Numbered from the stretch's first letter, positions 33,247 to 42,868 are shown. The stretch is 64,000 bases of DNA from Vibrio mangrovi (GCF_024346955.1 NZ_AP024883.1:2232001-2296000); one strand, 5' to 3'. Translations and numbers: made by a program. Notes: generated by a model from the sequence alone, not told the origin.

Positions 33247-33252
33247 GACGGA

Positions 33253-33825
33253 TTATTTAACCTCAGGTATTACCTGACCCGTTTTCGAGCCAAAACTATC
33301 CCGGCAACGCCAGTGATCACAATCACGCAGAAATGAACCCGGTTCATGAATGACAACACGTTCCGTCACTCGCCATAAATGATAAGCAGATGCTGACAAT
33401 GCCGGAAAATCGGCCTTAAATTCTCCCACCTGACTTTTTTCAGGTGCAAGAGGGCTGCCAAGCACCGTCATTAAACGTCCTTGCGCATAAGTCACCGGAT
33501 CGAGGAATCCGTTAATATAAACAATAAAACGCCCTTGCGGTTCCTGACGGATATCCGGTTTACCATCGGAGCCAATCGGTAAGTTAACCATTTCCAACCG
33601 GGTTCGATCCGACAGGTTTGTGACGGTTGCAATCACACCACCCAGCCGGACATGCTGTCCACTGGCTCCGTCCAGGGCTGAAAAGGTCTGATAATCTTTG
33701 ATCACTGAGTTTTCATCAGTGACGGACAACTCAGCAGGAAGTGAGGAACATGCACTGATTCCAAAACATAACACTGCAATTCCCAACAGTTTTCCGATAC
33801 AGCCACCTAAATGATACCGAGTCAC
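33253..33825 (-). CDS. slp: Slp family outer membrane lipoprotein
   Basis: A 190-residue lipoprotein. The signal ends in a lipobox (AVLCFGISAC, Cys at about 26), followed by the Slp-family region LPAELSV…VRLGGVIATVTNLSDRTRLEMVNLPI…GRFIVYINGFLDPVTYAQGRLMTVLG. In E. coli Slp is induced by starvation and linked to acid stress. It is the first gene of a likely slp–hydrolase pair. Confidence 0.92.
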   Translation of the reverse strand: MTRYHLGGCIGKLLGIAVLCFGISACSSLPAELSVTDENSVIKDYQTFSALDGASGQHVRLGGVIATVTNLSDRTRLEMVNLPIGSDGKPDIRQEPQGRFIVYINGFLDPVTYAQGRLMTVLGSPLAPEKSQVGEFKADFPALSASAYHLWRVTERVVIHEPGSFLRDCDHWRCRDSFGSKTGQVIPEVK

Positions 33826-33843
33826 TTTGATCTATACCTCATC

Positions 33844-34152
33844 CTAAATATAAATATCGACACCCAGCATCTGAGCAAGTTCCTCTCGCCGGGCCTGATT
33901 CATCACTCCGAAATACTCTTCCAGTGCTTTACGGGCCCGACCTTCAGGCAAATCGTATTGGAGGTTTTCCTGAAAACGCTCCGCATCTTTTACCGAACGC
34001 ATCGAATGAGCCACAGCATTGGCAACCGGAGTCGGTTCATAGGTGCCGGATGACGCTTCCGACTGAGCATTCTGTCGCTTCGCTTTCGAGGTTTTGGATG
34101 ATTTACCGGTTCCCGGTATCCGCGAAGGCGGTAATCCCTGAATAGAAACCAT
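33844..34152 (-). CDS. Small conserved protein of unknown function
   Basis: The start chosen is the ATG at 34152 (MVSIQGLPPSRIPGTGKSSK), with AGGA 5 bp upstream. The 102-residue product has a basic Ser/Lys-rich N-terminal half, likely disordered. The helical C-terminal half is VKDAERFQENLQYDL, then GRARKALEEYFGVMN, then ARREELAQMLGVDIYI. I do not recognise an established domain. It lies between slp and tsaB on the same strand, 48 bp before tsaB's stop side. Codon use is like its neighbours, so it looks native. Confidence 0.75.
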   Translation of the reverse strand: MVSIQGLPPSRIPGTGKSSKTSKAKRQNAQSEASSGTYEPTPVANAVAHSMRSVKDAERFQENLQYDLPEGRARKALEEYFGVMNQARREELAQMLGVDIYI

Positions 34153-34212
34153 AACGTTCCTCACCTATATCATCTCAGTCGTGACCCACATTACTGCCGG
34201 TCCGGACTTCAG

Positions 34213-34914
34213 TTACGCACGTCCAGGAATTTTCTTCCAGGCAACCTGATCACGTAAATAAACCGGGCTTGCTTCTTCCGCCGGAACAGTCAGCCCTTTA
34301 TCCAAAGCAATTTTCGCTAAAAATACGATATCTTCAGCATCCGGATAAAGAACCTCACCAGCCTGCACCGATAACGGCAACTGAGCCAGTTCATCAGCAT
34401 AAGCAGCCCACCCGGTGCCGGCACACCGCCACACTGCTGTATCTGTCTGAATCTGTTGTGCCAGCACCTCAGGAGGGATAACACATTCTTCATCAACAGC
34501 CAGCCAGCTACCGTCATCCTGGCGAACAAAACGTCCCCAGTAAACTTCACTCATCCGGGCATCAATTGCGGTGACAACCCGGCTGTCACCATACAAACGG
34601 AAACTTCCCTGAGCCATTGCTTCCAGCGTCGAAACAGGTATTGTCGGCAACTCTGCGCCGAATGCCAGCCCCTGCGCAATACCAATACAGATGCGCACGC
34701 CTGTAAAGCTTCCCGGACCACGGCCAAATGCCAGTGCATCTAAGTCAGAAAGCTGCAGATTTGCTTCTTTCAGAACATCATCAACCATCGGCAGAATTTT
34801 CTTTGCATGATCCCGTGGCGCGACTTCACGCCGGACAAAACACTGGTTATCAACCATCAAAGCAACAGAACAGTTTTCTGTTGATGTATCAATTGCAAGA
34901 ATTCTTGTACTCAT
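34213..34914 (-). CDS. tsaB: tRNA threonylcarbamoyladenosine biosynthesis protein TsaB
   Basis: A 233-residue ASKHA-fold protein. Signatures are ILAIDTSTENCSVALM, DHAKKILPMVDDVL, and DALAFGRGPGSFTGVRICIGIAQGLAF. It partners TsaD and TsaE in making t6A37 of ANN-decoding tRNAs and lacks the metal-binding His residues of TsaD. It starts directly after the yoaA stop codon, as in other Vibrio and in E. coli, so it is translated from the same message. Confidence 0.97.
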   Translation of the reverse strand: MSTRILAIDTSTENCSVALMVDNQCFVRREVAPRDHAKKILPMVDDVLKEANLQLSDLDALAFGRGPGSFTGVRICIGIAQGLAFGAELPTIPVSTLEAMAQGSFRLYGDSRVVTAIDARMSEVYWGRFVRQDDGSWLAVDEECVIPPEVLAQQIQTDTAVWRCAGTGWAAYADELAQLPLSVQAGEVLYPDAEDIVFLAKIALDKGLTVPAEEASPVYLRDQVAWKKIPGRA

Positions 34915-36867
34915 TTAAATCTCTGTACTCACTTCATCATTTGAGTGCGGCGACTCCGATAAATCCCGGAGAAATGCCTTTATCTGTTCTAAATCACGAG
35001 TTCGCGGGATTGGTGGTAAGCTTGCAAGAAACACGCCGCCATAATCCCGGGTCACCAACCGATTATCGCAAATGATCAGAACTCCTTTGTCATCGGCATC
35101 ACGAATCAGACGACCAACCCCTTGTTTTAAGGTAATCACCGCTTCCGGCAGCTGAACCTGCTGAAAAGGTTCTCCCCCTTGCAGACGACAGTCTTCAATT
35201 CTGGCTTTCAGCAATGGGTCGTCCGGTGCGGTAAATGGTAATTTGTCGATAATAACACAGCTCAGCGCATCCCCTCTAACATCAATCCCTTCCCAGAAAG
35301 CACCGGTAGCCACCAGTAACGCATTGCCAAGAGACATAAACTCCGACAGTGTTTTCTGTTTACTGGTTTCCCCCTGCATTAACACCGGCAGATCCAGACA
35401 CTGCCGGAATCGTTCTCCCAAATCCCGCATCATCTGATGAGATGTACACAAGAAAAAACAGCGCCCCTGATTCTGCTGAATCACGGGTGCAAGCATTGTC
35501 ACCAGTTTTTCAGCCATCCCCGAAGAATTTGGTTCAGGCAGATACCTCGGGACACAAAGACGTGCCTGCGTCTCATAATGAAAAGGACTGGGAAGAGAAA
35601 ACTGCTGTTCCGGGGTAAGTCCCAAACGATGGCTGAAATGGCTGAAATCATCGTTTACAGCTAAGGTTGCAGACGTAAAAATCCATGTGCCCGGCTTGAG
35701 TTTAAGCTGCTCCTGGAACTTATCAGCGACCGAAAGAGGAGTAATGTGTAAACCAAAGTGACGCGGAGTCGTATCAAACCAGTAGGAATAACCGGGGATT
35801 GACACATCACAGACACGTTTCAACCGTGCCTGAATCGTGCTTGTTCTTTCAAATGCCGTGTCAAGCAACTGACTTCGTCCCAATGCAAGCTTCAGCACTT
35901 CTAAGGCAAATTCGAGACTTTCCGTCAAGCGTTCGACGGCCTGACTAATTTTTGACTGATGAATCGCTTCCCGCCAGTTTCCCCGATAACCGGGTTCACC
36001 CAAAGCAATTCGCAACTCCATAGCTGTCTGACCCAGTTTGTCACTGATTTTCTGCAACTGGCGCATATCTTTGGCTTCGGTGCGATACCCGATCTCAATA
36101 TCTTTTGCCAGTTCCTGTATCTGACGACTGGTCAGTGACTGGCCGAAATACTGACTGGCAATATCCGGCAACTGATGCGCTTCATCAAAGATAAATACTT
36201 CCGCTTCAGGAATCAGTTCACCGAACCCGGTTTCCTTAATCGCCAGATCAGCCAGAAACAGGTGGTGGTTTACCACCACCACATCGGCATCCATCGCTCT
36301 TTTCCGGGCTTTCGAGACAAAACATTCCTGGTAGTCCGGACACTCTTTCCCCAGACAGTTATCATTCGTTGAAGTCACTGACGGGATAATCGGGCTATCT
36401 TCCGGCAAAGCATCACATTCACCCAGATCCCCGGTTTTCGTCTCAGAAGCCCAGCGGCGTAACTGTACCAGTTGTGAGAAATTCTGTGAGTCTGCTGTGT
36501 TTTCATGGCTCTCAGTCATCTGCCGGTTCAGGCGCTCCAGACACAGGTAATTCGCCCGGCCTTTGAGAAGTGCAATCTGACCATAAAATTCAATCGCTTT
36601 GACGATCAAAGGCAGGTCACGATGGAAAAGCTGTTCCTGCAGATTCTTCGACCCCGTACTAATCACCACCTTCCTGCCACTCATCAAAGCAGGCACCAGA
36701 TAAGCAAATGTTTTACCTGTACCCGTTCCGGCTTCAACCACCAGCTGAGCCTGATGACTGATCGCCGATTCGATGGCTTTGGCCATATCGAGCTGAGCCT
36801 GACGTGGCTGAAATCCGGGAATGGCTTTTCCCAGAGCTCCGTGAGCTGAAAAAGTCTGTTCGATCAT
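34915..36867 (-). CDS. yoaA: ATP-dependent DNA helicase YoaA (DinG/XPD family)
   Basis: A 650-residue superfamily 2 helicase. Motif I is VEAGTGTGKTFAYLVPAL, the iron–sulfur cluster Cys residues are in NYLCLERL and DNCLGKECPDYQECF, the Walker B box is IFDEAHQLP, motif III is WIFTSATL, and motifs V/VI are GAFWEGIDVRGD and KQGVGRLIRDADDKGV. In E. coli it works with the HolC (chi) subunit in replication-fork repair. It forms a two-gene operon with tsaB. Confidence 0.96.
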   Translation of the reverse strand: MIEQTFSAHGALGKAIPGFQPRQAQLDMAKAIESAISHQAQLVVEAGTGTGKTFAYLVPALMSGRKVVISTGSKNLQEQLFHRDLPLIVKAIEFYGQIALLKGRANYLCLERLNRQMTESHENTADSQNFSQLVQLRRWASETKTGDLGECDALPEDSPIIPSVTSTNDNCLGKECPDYQECFVSKARKRAMDADVVVVNHHLFLADLAIKETGFGELIPEAEVFIFDEAHQLPDIASQYFGQSLTSRQIQELAKDIEIGYRTEAKDMRQLQKISDKLGQTAMELRIALGEPGYRGNWREAIHQSKISQAVERLTESLEFALEVLKLALGRSQLLDTAFERTSTIQARLKRVCDVSIPGYSYWFDTTPRHFGLHITPLSVADKFQEQLKLKPGTWIFTSATLAVNDDFSHFSHRLGLTPEQQFSLPSPFHYETQARLCVPRYLPEPNSSGMAEKLVTMLAPVIQQNQGRCFFLCTSHQMMRDLGERFRQCLDLPVLMQGETSKQKTLSEFMSLGNALLVATGAFWEGIDVRGDALSCVIIDKLPFTAPDDPLLKARIEDCRLQGGEPFQQVQLPEAVITLKQGVGRLIRDADDKGVLIICDNRLVTRDYGGVFLASLPPIPRTRDLEQIKAFLRDLSESPHSNDEVSTEI

Positions 36868-36963
36868 CGTATAGAGGATAAAAAATATAATGCGTGATTA
36901 TGTCAGGTTTGACGGGGCAGCGCGAACCTTTCTCTGTCTTCGCGCTGCGAAAAGATGATTGAT

Positions 36964-37028
36964 ATACCCAAATGACCTCAAGATACAGTCTTAGCAGGAA
37001 TCTCTGGGTTCAGAGGTTACTTGGGTAT
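36964..37028. repeat. Palindromic intergenic repeat, full copy
   Basis: The left arm ATACCCAAATGACCTC (36964–36979) pairs with GAGGTTACTTGGGTAT (37013–37028) at 14 of 16 positions, with a 33-bp centre. Half-copies of the same 16-mer occur at 20176–20191, 38451–38465 and 50608–50623, and a diverged full copy at 48783–48864. It lies between yoaA and a small gene. The arrangement resembles the short palindromic repeats scattered in Vibrio intergenic DNA. Confidence 0.7.
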
Positions 37029-37032
37029 TGGA

Positions 37033-37236
37033 TTATTTCCGGTTCAGATAACGCTGCAACCAGGAAGCGGCTTCCAGCACATTGGTCGGCTGGTCCAGCA
37101 TCACTCTGGCAGCCTCAGCAGGAGAAGCTTTACTTTCCCACATCACATTGAGGACAGTTTCATCTATCTCATGATCTCCCATTAACTCGTGGACACGCTC
37201 AACATATAATTTACGGGCCAGCAATTCCTTATCCAT
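37033..37236 (-). CDS. Small conserved protein of unknown function
   Basis: The start is set at the ATG at 37236 (MDKELLARKLYVERVHELMG), with AAGGTGG 6 bp upstream. The 67-residue product appears fully helical and acidic (ETVLNVMWESKASPAEAARVMLDQ), ending AASWLQRYLNRK. No signal or membrane segment. I do not recognise a domain. It is monocistronic and ends inside or next to the palindromic repeat. Confidence 0.7.
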   Translation of the reverse strand: MDKELLARKLYVERVHELMGDHEIDETVLNVMWESKASPAEAARVMLDQPTNVLEAASWLQRYLNRK

Positions 37237-37446
37237 AACAACCACCTTAAATGAAAAAATTACACACATCTATTGCATTGAAGGAAGACCAACTTTGTAA
37301 GCCGAGGAGAATTACTTTTTTTGTTATTTTGTTGAAAGTCTCTTGAGAATAGATTAATTATAGCCGCTGTATTGTGGAACTCATCACCGTTTTGAGCCCC
37401 CGGAAATAGTTTTTAATTCGAAAAAAATCATCGGAAGTCATCATTG

Positions 37447-38280
37447 ATGGAAAAGAAAACCCTCCTCACACATTGCACAGATAAACCGGGTCTAATCGCC
37501 AAGATTACCAATATCTGCTACAAGCATCAGCTAAACATCATTCATAACAATGAGTATGTCGACAATACCAGCGGTCACTTTTTTATGCGTACCGAACTGG
37601 AAGGTTATTTTAACGATACCACTCTGAGCGCAGATCTGGATCAGGCTCTGCCAGAGGGAGCGAAATACAAGCTGATCGGGTCTTCACGCAAGAAAATCGT
37701 TATTCTGGTGACCAAGGAAGCACACTGTCTTGGTGACATTCTGATGAAAAGCTATGACGGGAGCCTGGATGTAGAGATTGCTGCAGTAATCGGCAACTAC
37801 GATAAGTTACAGATACTGACTGAACGGTTTGATATTCCTTATCACTGTGTTTCTCATGATGGACTGAACCGTCAGGAACACGAGCAGCAGATTCTCGAAG
37901 TCGTCGAACAGTACCAGCCGGATTATATCGTTCTGGCCAAATATATGCGTGTTCTGACGCCAACATTTGTCGAGAAATATCACCACCGTATCATCAACAT
38001 TCACCACAGTTTCCTGCCAGCATTTATCGGTGCAAAGCCCTATCAGCAGGCTTATGAGCGTGGTGTCAAAATCATTGGTGCAACCGCCCACTTCGTGACC
38101 AATGATCTCGATGAAGGTCCAATCATCAAGCAGGACGTTATTCCTGTCGATCACACTTTCAGTGCTCAGGATATGGCTCAGGCCGGACGGGATGTCGAAA
38201 AAAATGTGCTGAGTAAAGCGCTGGCGAATGTTCTGAATGACAATGTTTTTGTCTACGGAAATAAAACCGTTCTACTGTAA
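37447..38280 (+). CDS. purU: Formyltetrahydrofolate deformylase
   Basis: The ATG at 37447 has GGAAG 6 bp upstream; a TTG one codon earlier is too close to it. The 277-residue protein has an N-terminal ACT domain (LLTHCTDKPGLIAKITNICYKHQLNI) and a formyl-hydrolase domain with VLAKYMRVLTP, INIHHSFLPAFIGAKPYQQAY (catalytic His) and GATAHFVTNDLDEGPII (catalytic Asp). It releases formate from 10-formyl-THF, balancing one-carbon pools and supplying formate. Length is like E. coli PurU (280). Confidence 0.97.
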   Translation: MEKKTLLTHCTDKPGLIAKITNICYKHQLNIIHNNEYVDNTSGHFFMRTELEGYFNDTTLSADLDQALPEGAKYKLIGSSRKKIVILVTKEAHCLGDILMKSYDGSLDVEIAAVIGNYDKLQILTERFDIPYHCVSHDGLNRQEHEQQILEVVEQYQPDYIVLAKYMRVLTPTFVEKYHHRIINIHHSFLPAFIGAKPYQQAYERGVKIIGATAHFVTNDLDEGPIIKQDVIPVDHTFSAQDMAQAGRDVEKNVLSKALANVLNDNVFVYGNKTVLL

Positions 38281-38294
38281 TCACACCCCGAAAC

Positions 38295-38327
38295 ACACCA
38301 GCGAGTCACCATTCGCTGGTGTCTTAT
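38295..38327 (+). terminator. Terminator of purU
   Basis: The stem ACACCAGCGA (38295–38304) / TCGCTGGTGT (38313–38322) has 10 perfect pairs and an 8-nt loop, followed by CTTATC. The T-content is low, so efficiency may be moderate. It begins 14 bp after the purU stop codon. Confidence 0.65.
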
Positions 38328-38450
38328 CTCACAGCAAACAACGCTCATTCAGAGCTTATAATTTCCTGACACCAATCCCGTATATTACTGCAACAAAACG
38401 GTTATGACAGAATAGTTGTTCCCTTCGGGGTTATCACGTAGGATCATACA

Positions 38451-38512
38451 AACTCAAATGACCTCTGGATGTCGTTTCAGTGAGATTCCAGTGAAAATTA
38501 TCCTGAGGTTAC
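38451..38512. repeat. Degenerate copy of the palindromic intergenic repeat, upstream of sppA
   Basis: AACTCAAATGACCTC (38451–38465) matches the repeat arm closely. GAGGTTAC (38505–38512) is a partial opposite arm. It is within the 308-bp gap between purU and sppA, which otherwise holds the purU terminator and presumably the sppA promoter; no gene is seen there. Confidence 0.45.
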
Positions 38513-38588
38513 CGGAGATAAACCATACACAGTGTACCTTCCGTTTGCTTACGAATGGTGCCTAATCAGCAACGATGTTAAAGCGATT

Positions 38589-40457
38589 ATGAAAACAATA
38601 CTAAAAGCCATCGGTATGATCTTTCGGTTCATCTGGAAAGCGATCACCCTGACCCGTCTTCTTATCACCAACCTGTTATTTCTGTTTGTTCTGGCAATTA
38701 TTTACATGTTGTATACCCAATCAACACCGGAGGTTCCGGAGCTCCAGATTCATCAGTCGCCGGCGTTGGTCCTGAATTTGTCCGGTCCGATCCGTGAACA
38801 GTCAACTTATGCACAATCCGTCGACTCAATTGCAGGTTCACTCTTCGGTGATTCAATTCCAAAAGAGAATGTTCTGTTTGACATCGTCGATACCATCCGT
38901 CATGCCAAAGAAGATGAGCACATTTCCGGTCTGGTGCTTTCATTAGGAAACATGTCTGAAACCAACCTGACCAAATTACGCTATATCGCCAAAGCAATTA
39001 ATGAATTTAAAGCCAGTGGAAAACCGGTGTTTGCCGTGGGTGATATCTACACTCAAAGTCAGTACTACTTGGCCAGCTATGCAGACAAAATTTTCATGGC
39101 ACCTGATGGACTGGTGATGCTGAAAGGCTACAGCGCCTACGCGTTATACTATAAAACACTATTGGAAAAACTGGATGTCAACACCCATATTTTCCGGGTC
39201 GGCACTTACAAGTCAGCGGTTGAACCATTCATGCGCAATGATATGTCAGATGCAGCGAAAACATCGAACAAGCGCTGGCTCCAACAGCTTTGGAATGCTT
39301 ATCTGACCGATGTCGCTGCAAACAGAAATATCAGTCCGGACAAACTCCGTTTTTCTATGAATGAGTTTCTGGCTCAGTTAAACAGCGTTCATGGCGACAT
39401 TGCAAAACTGGTTCTGAACCTTGGTCTTGTGGATGAGCTGGCATCACGGCCTCAAATCCGTGCTGAACTGGCTAAAACTTTTGGCAGCGATGGCGAAGAC
39501 AGTTATCAGTCCATCAGCTACTATGATTACCTTGATTCTATCGACTCACAGTCCGTACCAAACCGAACGTCAGGCAATGAAGTTGCTGTTATTGTCGCTT
39601 CCGGGACAATTATGGATGGCAACCAGCCCCGAGGGGAAGCGATAGGTTCGGAAAACATCAGTACACTGCTGAGAGAAGCCCGCAATGATCCACATGTAAA
39701 AGCAGTCGTATTACGAGTCGACAGCCCGGGAGGCAGTGCCTCAGCATCGGAAATTATCCGCAGTGAAATCGACGCACTCAAAGCTTCCGGTAAACCTGTC
39801 GTCGTATCTATGTCCAGCCTCGCAGCATCCGGAGGTTACTGGCTCTCAACCAGCGCGGACCAGATTATTGCCCAGCCCACGACTCTGACAGGTTCTATTG
39901 GTATTTTCAGTGTCCTGACAACCTTTGAGCACAGCCTTGATCGGATAGGAATTTCAACTGATGGTGTCGGTACAACACCGTTCTCCGGACAAGGTGTTAC
40001 CACAGGCCTGTCTGTCGGAACCAAACAAGCATTACAACTCACAATAGAACATGGATATCAACGGTTTATTTCTCTGGTTGCACAGCACAGAAATCTGTCT
40101 CTGCCGGACGTAGATAAAATCGCTCAGGGACATGTGTGGACAGGTCAGGACGCGTTGAAGTTTGGTCTGGTCGATAAAATCGGTGATTTTGATGATGCGG
40201 TTCATCTGGCAGCAAAATTAGCTGATCTGGATGAATATGACATTAACTGGCTGGAAGAACCGGTCTCTACAATGCAGAAATTACTGATTGACCTGTTTTC
40301 GGAAGCTCGCGTATCTCTGGGACTGGATGTCACCTCACTCATTCCGGAAAGTCTGCGCTCAACGACCCGGAAAATTATGGGAGATACCGAAATACTCAAC
40401 CAGTTTAATGATCCAAAAGGTCAATATGCGTTCTGCCTGAACTGTCAGGTCGAATAA
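38589..40457 (+). CDS. sppA: Signal peptide peptidase SppA (protease IV), 67-kDa type
   Basis: The start is the ATG at 38589 (MKTILKAIGMIFRF); an in-frame extension upstream is not expected in the family. The 622-residue protein has one transmembrane helix (about 25–45) and two tandem peptidase S49 domains. The catalytic Lys208 (GTYKSAVEPF) is in the first and Ser414 (SSLAASGGYW) in the second, matching K209/S409 of E. coli. It degrades cleaved signal peptides in the inner membrane. A strong terminator follows. Confidence 0.96.
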   Translation: MKTILKAIGMIFRFIWKAITLTRLLITNLLFLFVLAIIYMLYTQSTPEVPELQIHQSPALVLNLSGPIREQSTYAQSVDSIAGSLFGDSIPKENVLFDIVDTIRHAKEDEHISGLVLSLGNMSETNLTKLRYIAKAINEFKASGKPVFAVGDIYTQSQYYLASYADKIFMAPDGLVMLKGYSAYALYYKTLLEKLDVNTHIFRVGTYKSAVEPFMRNDMSDAAKTSNKRWLQQLWNAYLTDVAANRNISPDKLRFSMNEFLAQLNSVHGDIAKLVLNLGLVDELASRPQIRAELAKTFGSDGEDSYQSISYYDYLDSIDSQSVPNRTSGNEVAVIVASGTIMDGNQPRGEAIGSENISTLLREARNDPHVKAVVLRVDSPGGSASASEIIRSEIDALKASGKPVVVSMSSLAASGGYWLSTSADQIIAQPTTLTGSIGIFSVLTTFEHSLDRIGISTDGVGTTPFSGQGVTTGLSVGTKQALQLTIEHGYQRFISLVAQHRNLSLPDVDKIAQGHVWTGQDALKFGLVDKIGDFDDAVHLAAKLADLDEYDINWLEEPVSTMQKLLIDLFSEARVSLGLDVTSLIPESLRSTTRKIMGDTEILNQFNDPKGQYAFCLNCQVE

Positions 40458-40474
40458 AGCATTAAACGTGATCC

Positions 40475-40498
40475 AGGGCGACAGTGTCGCCCTTTTTA
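40475..40498 (+). terminator. Rho-independent terminator of sppA
   Basis: The stem AGGGCGAC (40475–40482) / GTCGCCCT (40486–40493) has an AGT loop and is followed by TTTTTATT. Confidence 0.9.
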
Positions 40499-40514
40499 TT
40501 GTGCATGATTTCGC

Positions 40515-40520
40515 TATAAT
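40515..40520 (+). promoter_or_regulatory. -10 box of a probable ansA promoter
   Basis: TATAAT is a perfect -10 and lies 38 bp before the ansA ATG, giving a leader of about 32 nt. The -35 region overlaps the T-run of the sppA terminator and does not match TTGACA well, so the promoter may need an activator. Seen directly; activity inferred. Confidence 0.45.
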
Positions 40521-40558
40521 CGCACTCCCTGATCCTGATATAAGAGTAACTTCAAGCA

Positions 40559-41572
40559 ATGGCAAGAAAACATATCTATATTGCCTATACGGGCGGTACC
40601 ATTGGTATGCAGAAATCATCACACGGCTATGTCCCGGTTGCTGGCTTTATGGAAAAGCAGCTCGCCAGTATGCCCGAGTTTCATCGTCCGGAAATGCCTG
40701 AATATACAATTCATGAGTATGATCCTCTCATTGATTCATCCGACATGACACCCAAAGACTGGCAGCTTATCGCCGATGATATCCGGAAAAACTACGATAA
40801 ATATGATGGTTTCGTCATTCTTCACGGCACGGATACGATGGCTTATACTGCCTCGGCTTTGTCATTCATGCTGGAGAATCTGGGGAAACCCGTGATTGTG
40901 ACCGGTTCCCAGATTCCGTTGGCAGAATTACGCTCTGACGGTCAGGCAAACCTGCTTAATGCATTGCATATTGCCGCAAACTACCCAATCAACGAAGTCA
41001 CTCTGTTTTTTAACAACCAGTTGATGCGGGGAAATCGTAGCACCAAATCTCATGCTGATGGCTTCAATGCTTTCACTTCACCAAATCTGCCTCCCCTGCT
41101 GGAAGCCGGTATCAATATTTCCGTAAGCAGCCATGTAGTAGTGAACCAACAGCCGGCAGGTGCATTCCAGGTCAGTGATATCACGCCACAACCGATTGGG
41201 GTGATCACCATGTATCCCGGGATTTCCCATGAAGTGATTCGCAATACGTTACTGCAACCGGTTAACGCCATGATTCTTCTGACTTTCGGGGTAGGAAATG
41301 CTCCGCAAAACCCTGAGCTGCTCGCCCAGCTAAAAGCAGCGTCTGAACGTGGTGTAATTGTGGTAAACCTGACGCAGTGTCTTGCCGGAAAAGTCAATAT
41401 GGGCGGCTATGCGACCGGAAGTGCACTGGCTGAAGCCGGAGTCATCAGTGGTTATGACATGACACCGGAAGCTGCACTGGCAAAACTTCACTATCTTCTG
41501 AGCAAAGGACTCGACTACGAAACCGTAAAGTCAGAAATGCAAAAAGTTCTGCGGGGAGAAATGACCCTGTAA
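40559..41572 (+). CDS. ansA: Type I (cytoplasmic) L-asparaginase
   Basis: A 337-residue protein. The two asparaginase signatures are present: IAYTGGTIGMQKS with the nucleophilic Thr, and FVILHGTDTMAYTASAL with the second Thr-Asp pair. There is no signal peptide, which separates it from the periplasmic type II enzyme. It hydrolyses asparagine to aspartate and ammonia. The sppA–ansA pairing is the same as in E. coli. Confidence 0.96.
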   Translation: MARKHIYIAYTGGTIGMQKSSHGYVPVAGFMEKQLASMPEFHRPEMPEYTIHEYDPLIDSSDMTPKDWQLIADDIRKNYDKYDGFVILHGTDTMAYTASALSFMLENLGKPVIVTGSQIPLAELRSDGQANLLNALHIAANYPINEVTLFFNNQLMRGNRSTKSHADGFNAFTSPNLPPLLEAGINISVSSHVVVNQQPAGAFQVSDITPQPIGVITMYPGISHEVIRNTLLQPVNAMILLTFGVGNAPQNPELLAQLKAASERGVIVVNLTQCLAGKVNMGGYATGSALAEAGVISGYDMTPEAALAKLHYLLSKGLDYETVKSEMQKVLRGEMTL

Positions 41573-41598
41573 GGGCTCTCTTGCAAAACAGATTATGT

Positions 41599-41626
41599 TG
41601 TATTCCCGGTATGTTCCGGGAATACA
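41599..41626. terminator. Hairpin between convergent ansA and yeaC
   Basis: TGTATTCCCGG (41599–41609) pairs perfectly with CCGGGAATACA (41616–41626), loop of 6. TTTTC follows on the plus strand, so it mainly serves ansA. Confidence 0.7.
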
Positions 41627-41640
41627 TTTTCGCCGGAACC

Positions 41641-41934
41641 TCAGTCAGCCTGATTTGGATTAACCCGGAAAATCTCTTCTTCTTTCTGTTCTTTCTGAAA
41701 CTGTTTTTTCAGCTCAGATTTCGATTTGAAACAGATTTCTCCTCCCGCTGCAACTGTCATATGTTCAGGTTCTGAATTATGCTTAGACTGGTACAACATC
41801 ACAGCCTGAATACATGAGTCTCGCTGTTGCTGAGAAAGTGTCGTACCTTCAGGCCACTTACCGGTTTCTACCGCATAAAGTAAACGCTGGTAGGCCTCAG
41901 GTGTAATCGCATCGATCAGTTGTTGAGTATCCAT
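41641..41934 (-). CDS. yeaC: YeaC family protein (DUF1315)
   Basis: A 97-residue protein with the family core LIDAITPEAYQRLLYAVETGKWPEG, then QRDSCIQAVMLYQSKH and EPEHMTVAAGGEICFKSK. The C-terminus is charged. Function is unknown. In E. coli yeaC lies next to msrB–gapA, as here, with one extra lipoprotein gene inserted between yeaC and msrB. Confidence 0.9.
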   Translation of the reverse strand: MDTQQLIDAITPEAYQRLLYAVETGKWPEGTTLSQQQRDSCIQAVMLYQSKHNSEPEHMTVAAGGEICFKSKSELKKQFQKEQKEEEIFRVNPNQAD

Positions 41935-42043
41935 CGTGTATCCCGGATAGTTGGTTGTAAGAAACAGCTCAACATAATGAAGTGTCAGCCGCTAACGTCA
42001 AGAGATGTGGAATAAATAATTGTATATGATCACAGGCTATATC

Positions 42044-42868
42044 ATGCAGCAACAAATTAAGTACGCCAGTCTTGCTATCACCGTATTCCTGCTGAGCGGG
42101 TGTCTGGAGAATACCAGAAATACGGATAAACTCTGCCAGGATAACCCGGAGCTCCGGTGTGAAGAACTGAATATCAATGACGGCCAATGCCGGGTCGCCA
42201 GAACCAACCTGATCTGGCACCGTCTGAAAGTGAATAAAAACCCGACTGATGTCAATAAAATCACAGAATACGAACTGACCCAGAAATACAAACAGTGTCT
42301 GGAAGTTGCGGCCCAAATCCAGCCGATCGATCAAGCAGAATTAAAACAAAGGCGTTTTAATGCATTGCTGAGCTCCGGTAAAAACATGGAACGCCTTGAA
42401 AAAGAACTTATGAAATACAATACACCGTCTTCGCTCTATTTCCTGTGGAGCCAGACGGGAGACACTCAGGCTCGTCGGAAATTTTTACAACTGGAAGGCA
42501 AGCCAGAGATGGAAAGTGCCGATCTTCAATATGCTCTCGCGACTTTCTATATCGACAGAGACAAAGAAAAAACAATCAAACTTCTCAATCATGCACTGGA
42601 ACTATCCGACCCGGAAAAATTAAACACTAGTATTTTTGAGTCATTAGCCAGTCTGAATCAACTGCGCCATCGTCAGGAAGCTTCTTACATTTGGGCAATC
42701 GTCGGTAAACATTTCGGTGTATCGGTCGCATCTCCAGAGAGTATGCGCCTCATGTACGGATTCAGTGAAGAAAAGTTCGACATGTTGGATGATATTGCAG
42801 ATATGATTATTGATGCAGTAGAAGACAAGGAATATCATCCATCTATGATGCCTGAGTTTAAAAAATGA
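42044..42868 (+). CDS. DUF2989 family lipoprotein
   Basis: The start is set at the ATG at 42044 because the next residues, MQQQIKYASLAITVFLLSGC, form a complete lipoprotein signal; two upstream ATGs would lengthen it oddly. The 274-residue protein contains DNPELRCEELNINDGQC and a helical, TPR/Sel1-like C-terminal region (LQYALATFYIDRDKEKTIKLLNHALELSDPEKLNTSIFESLASL), which matches DUF2989. It probably faces the periplasm. Function unknown. Confidence 0.82.
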   Translation: MQQQIKYASLAITVFLLSGCLENTRNTDKLCQDNPELRCEELNINDGQCRVARTNLIWHRLKVNKNPTDVNKITEYELTQKYKQCLEVAAQIQPIDQAELKQRRFNALLSSGKNMERLEKELMKYNTPSSLYFLWSQTGDTQARRKFLQLEGKPEMESADLQYALATFYIDRDKEKTIKLLNHALELSDPEKLNTSIFESLASLNQLRHRQEASYIWAIVGKHFGVSVASPESMRLMYGFSEEKFDMLDDIADMIIDAVEDKEYHPSMMPEFKK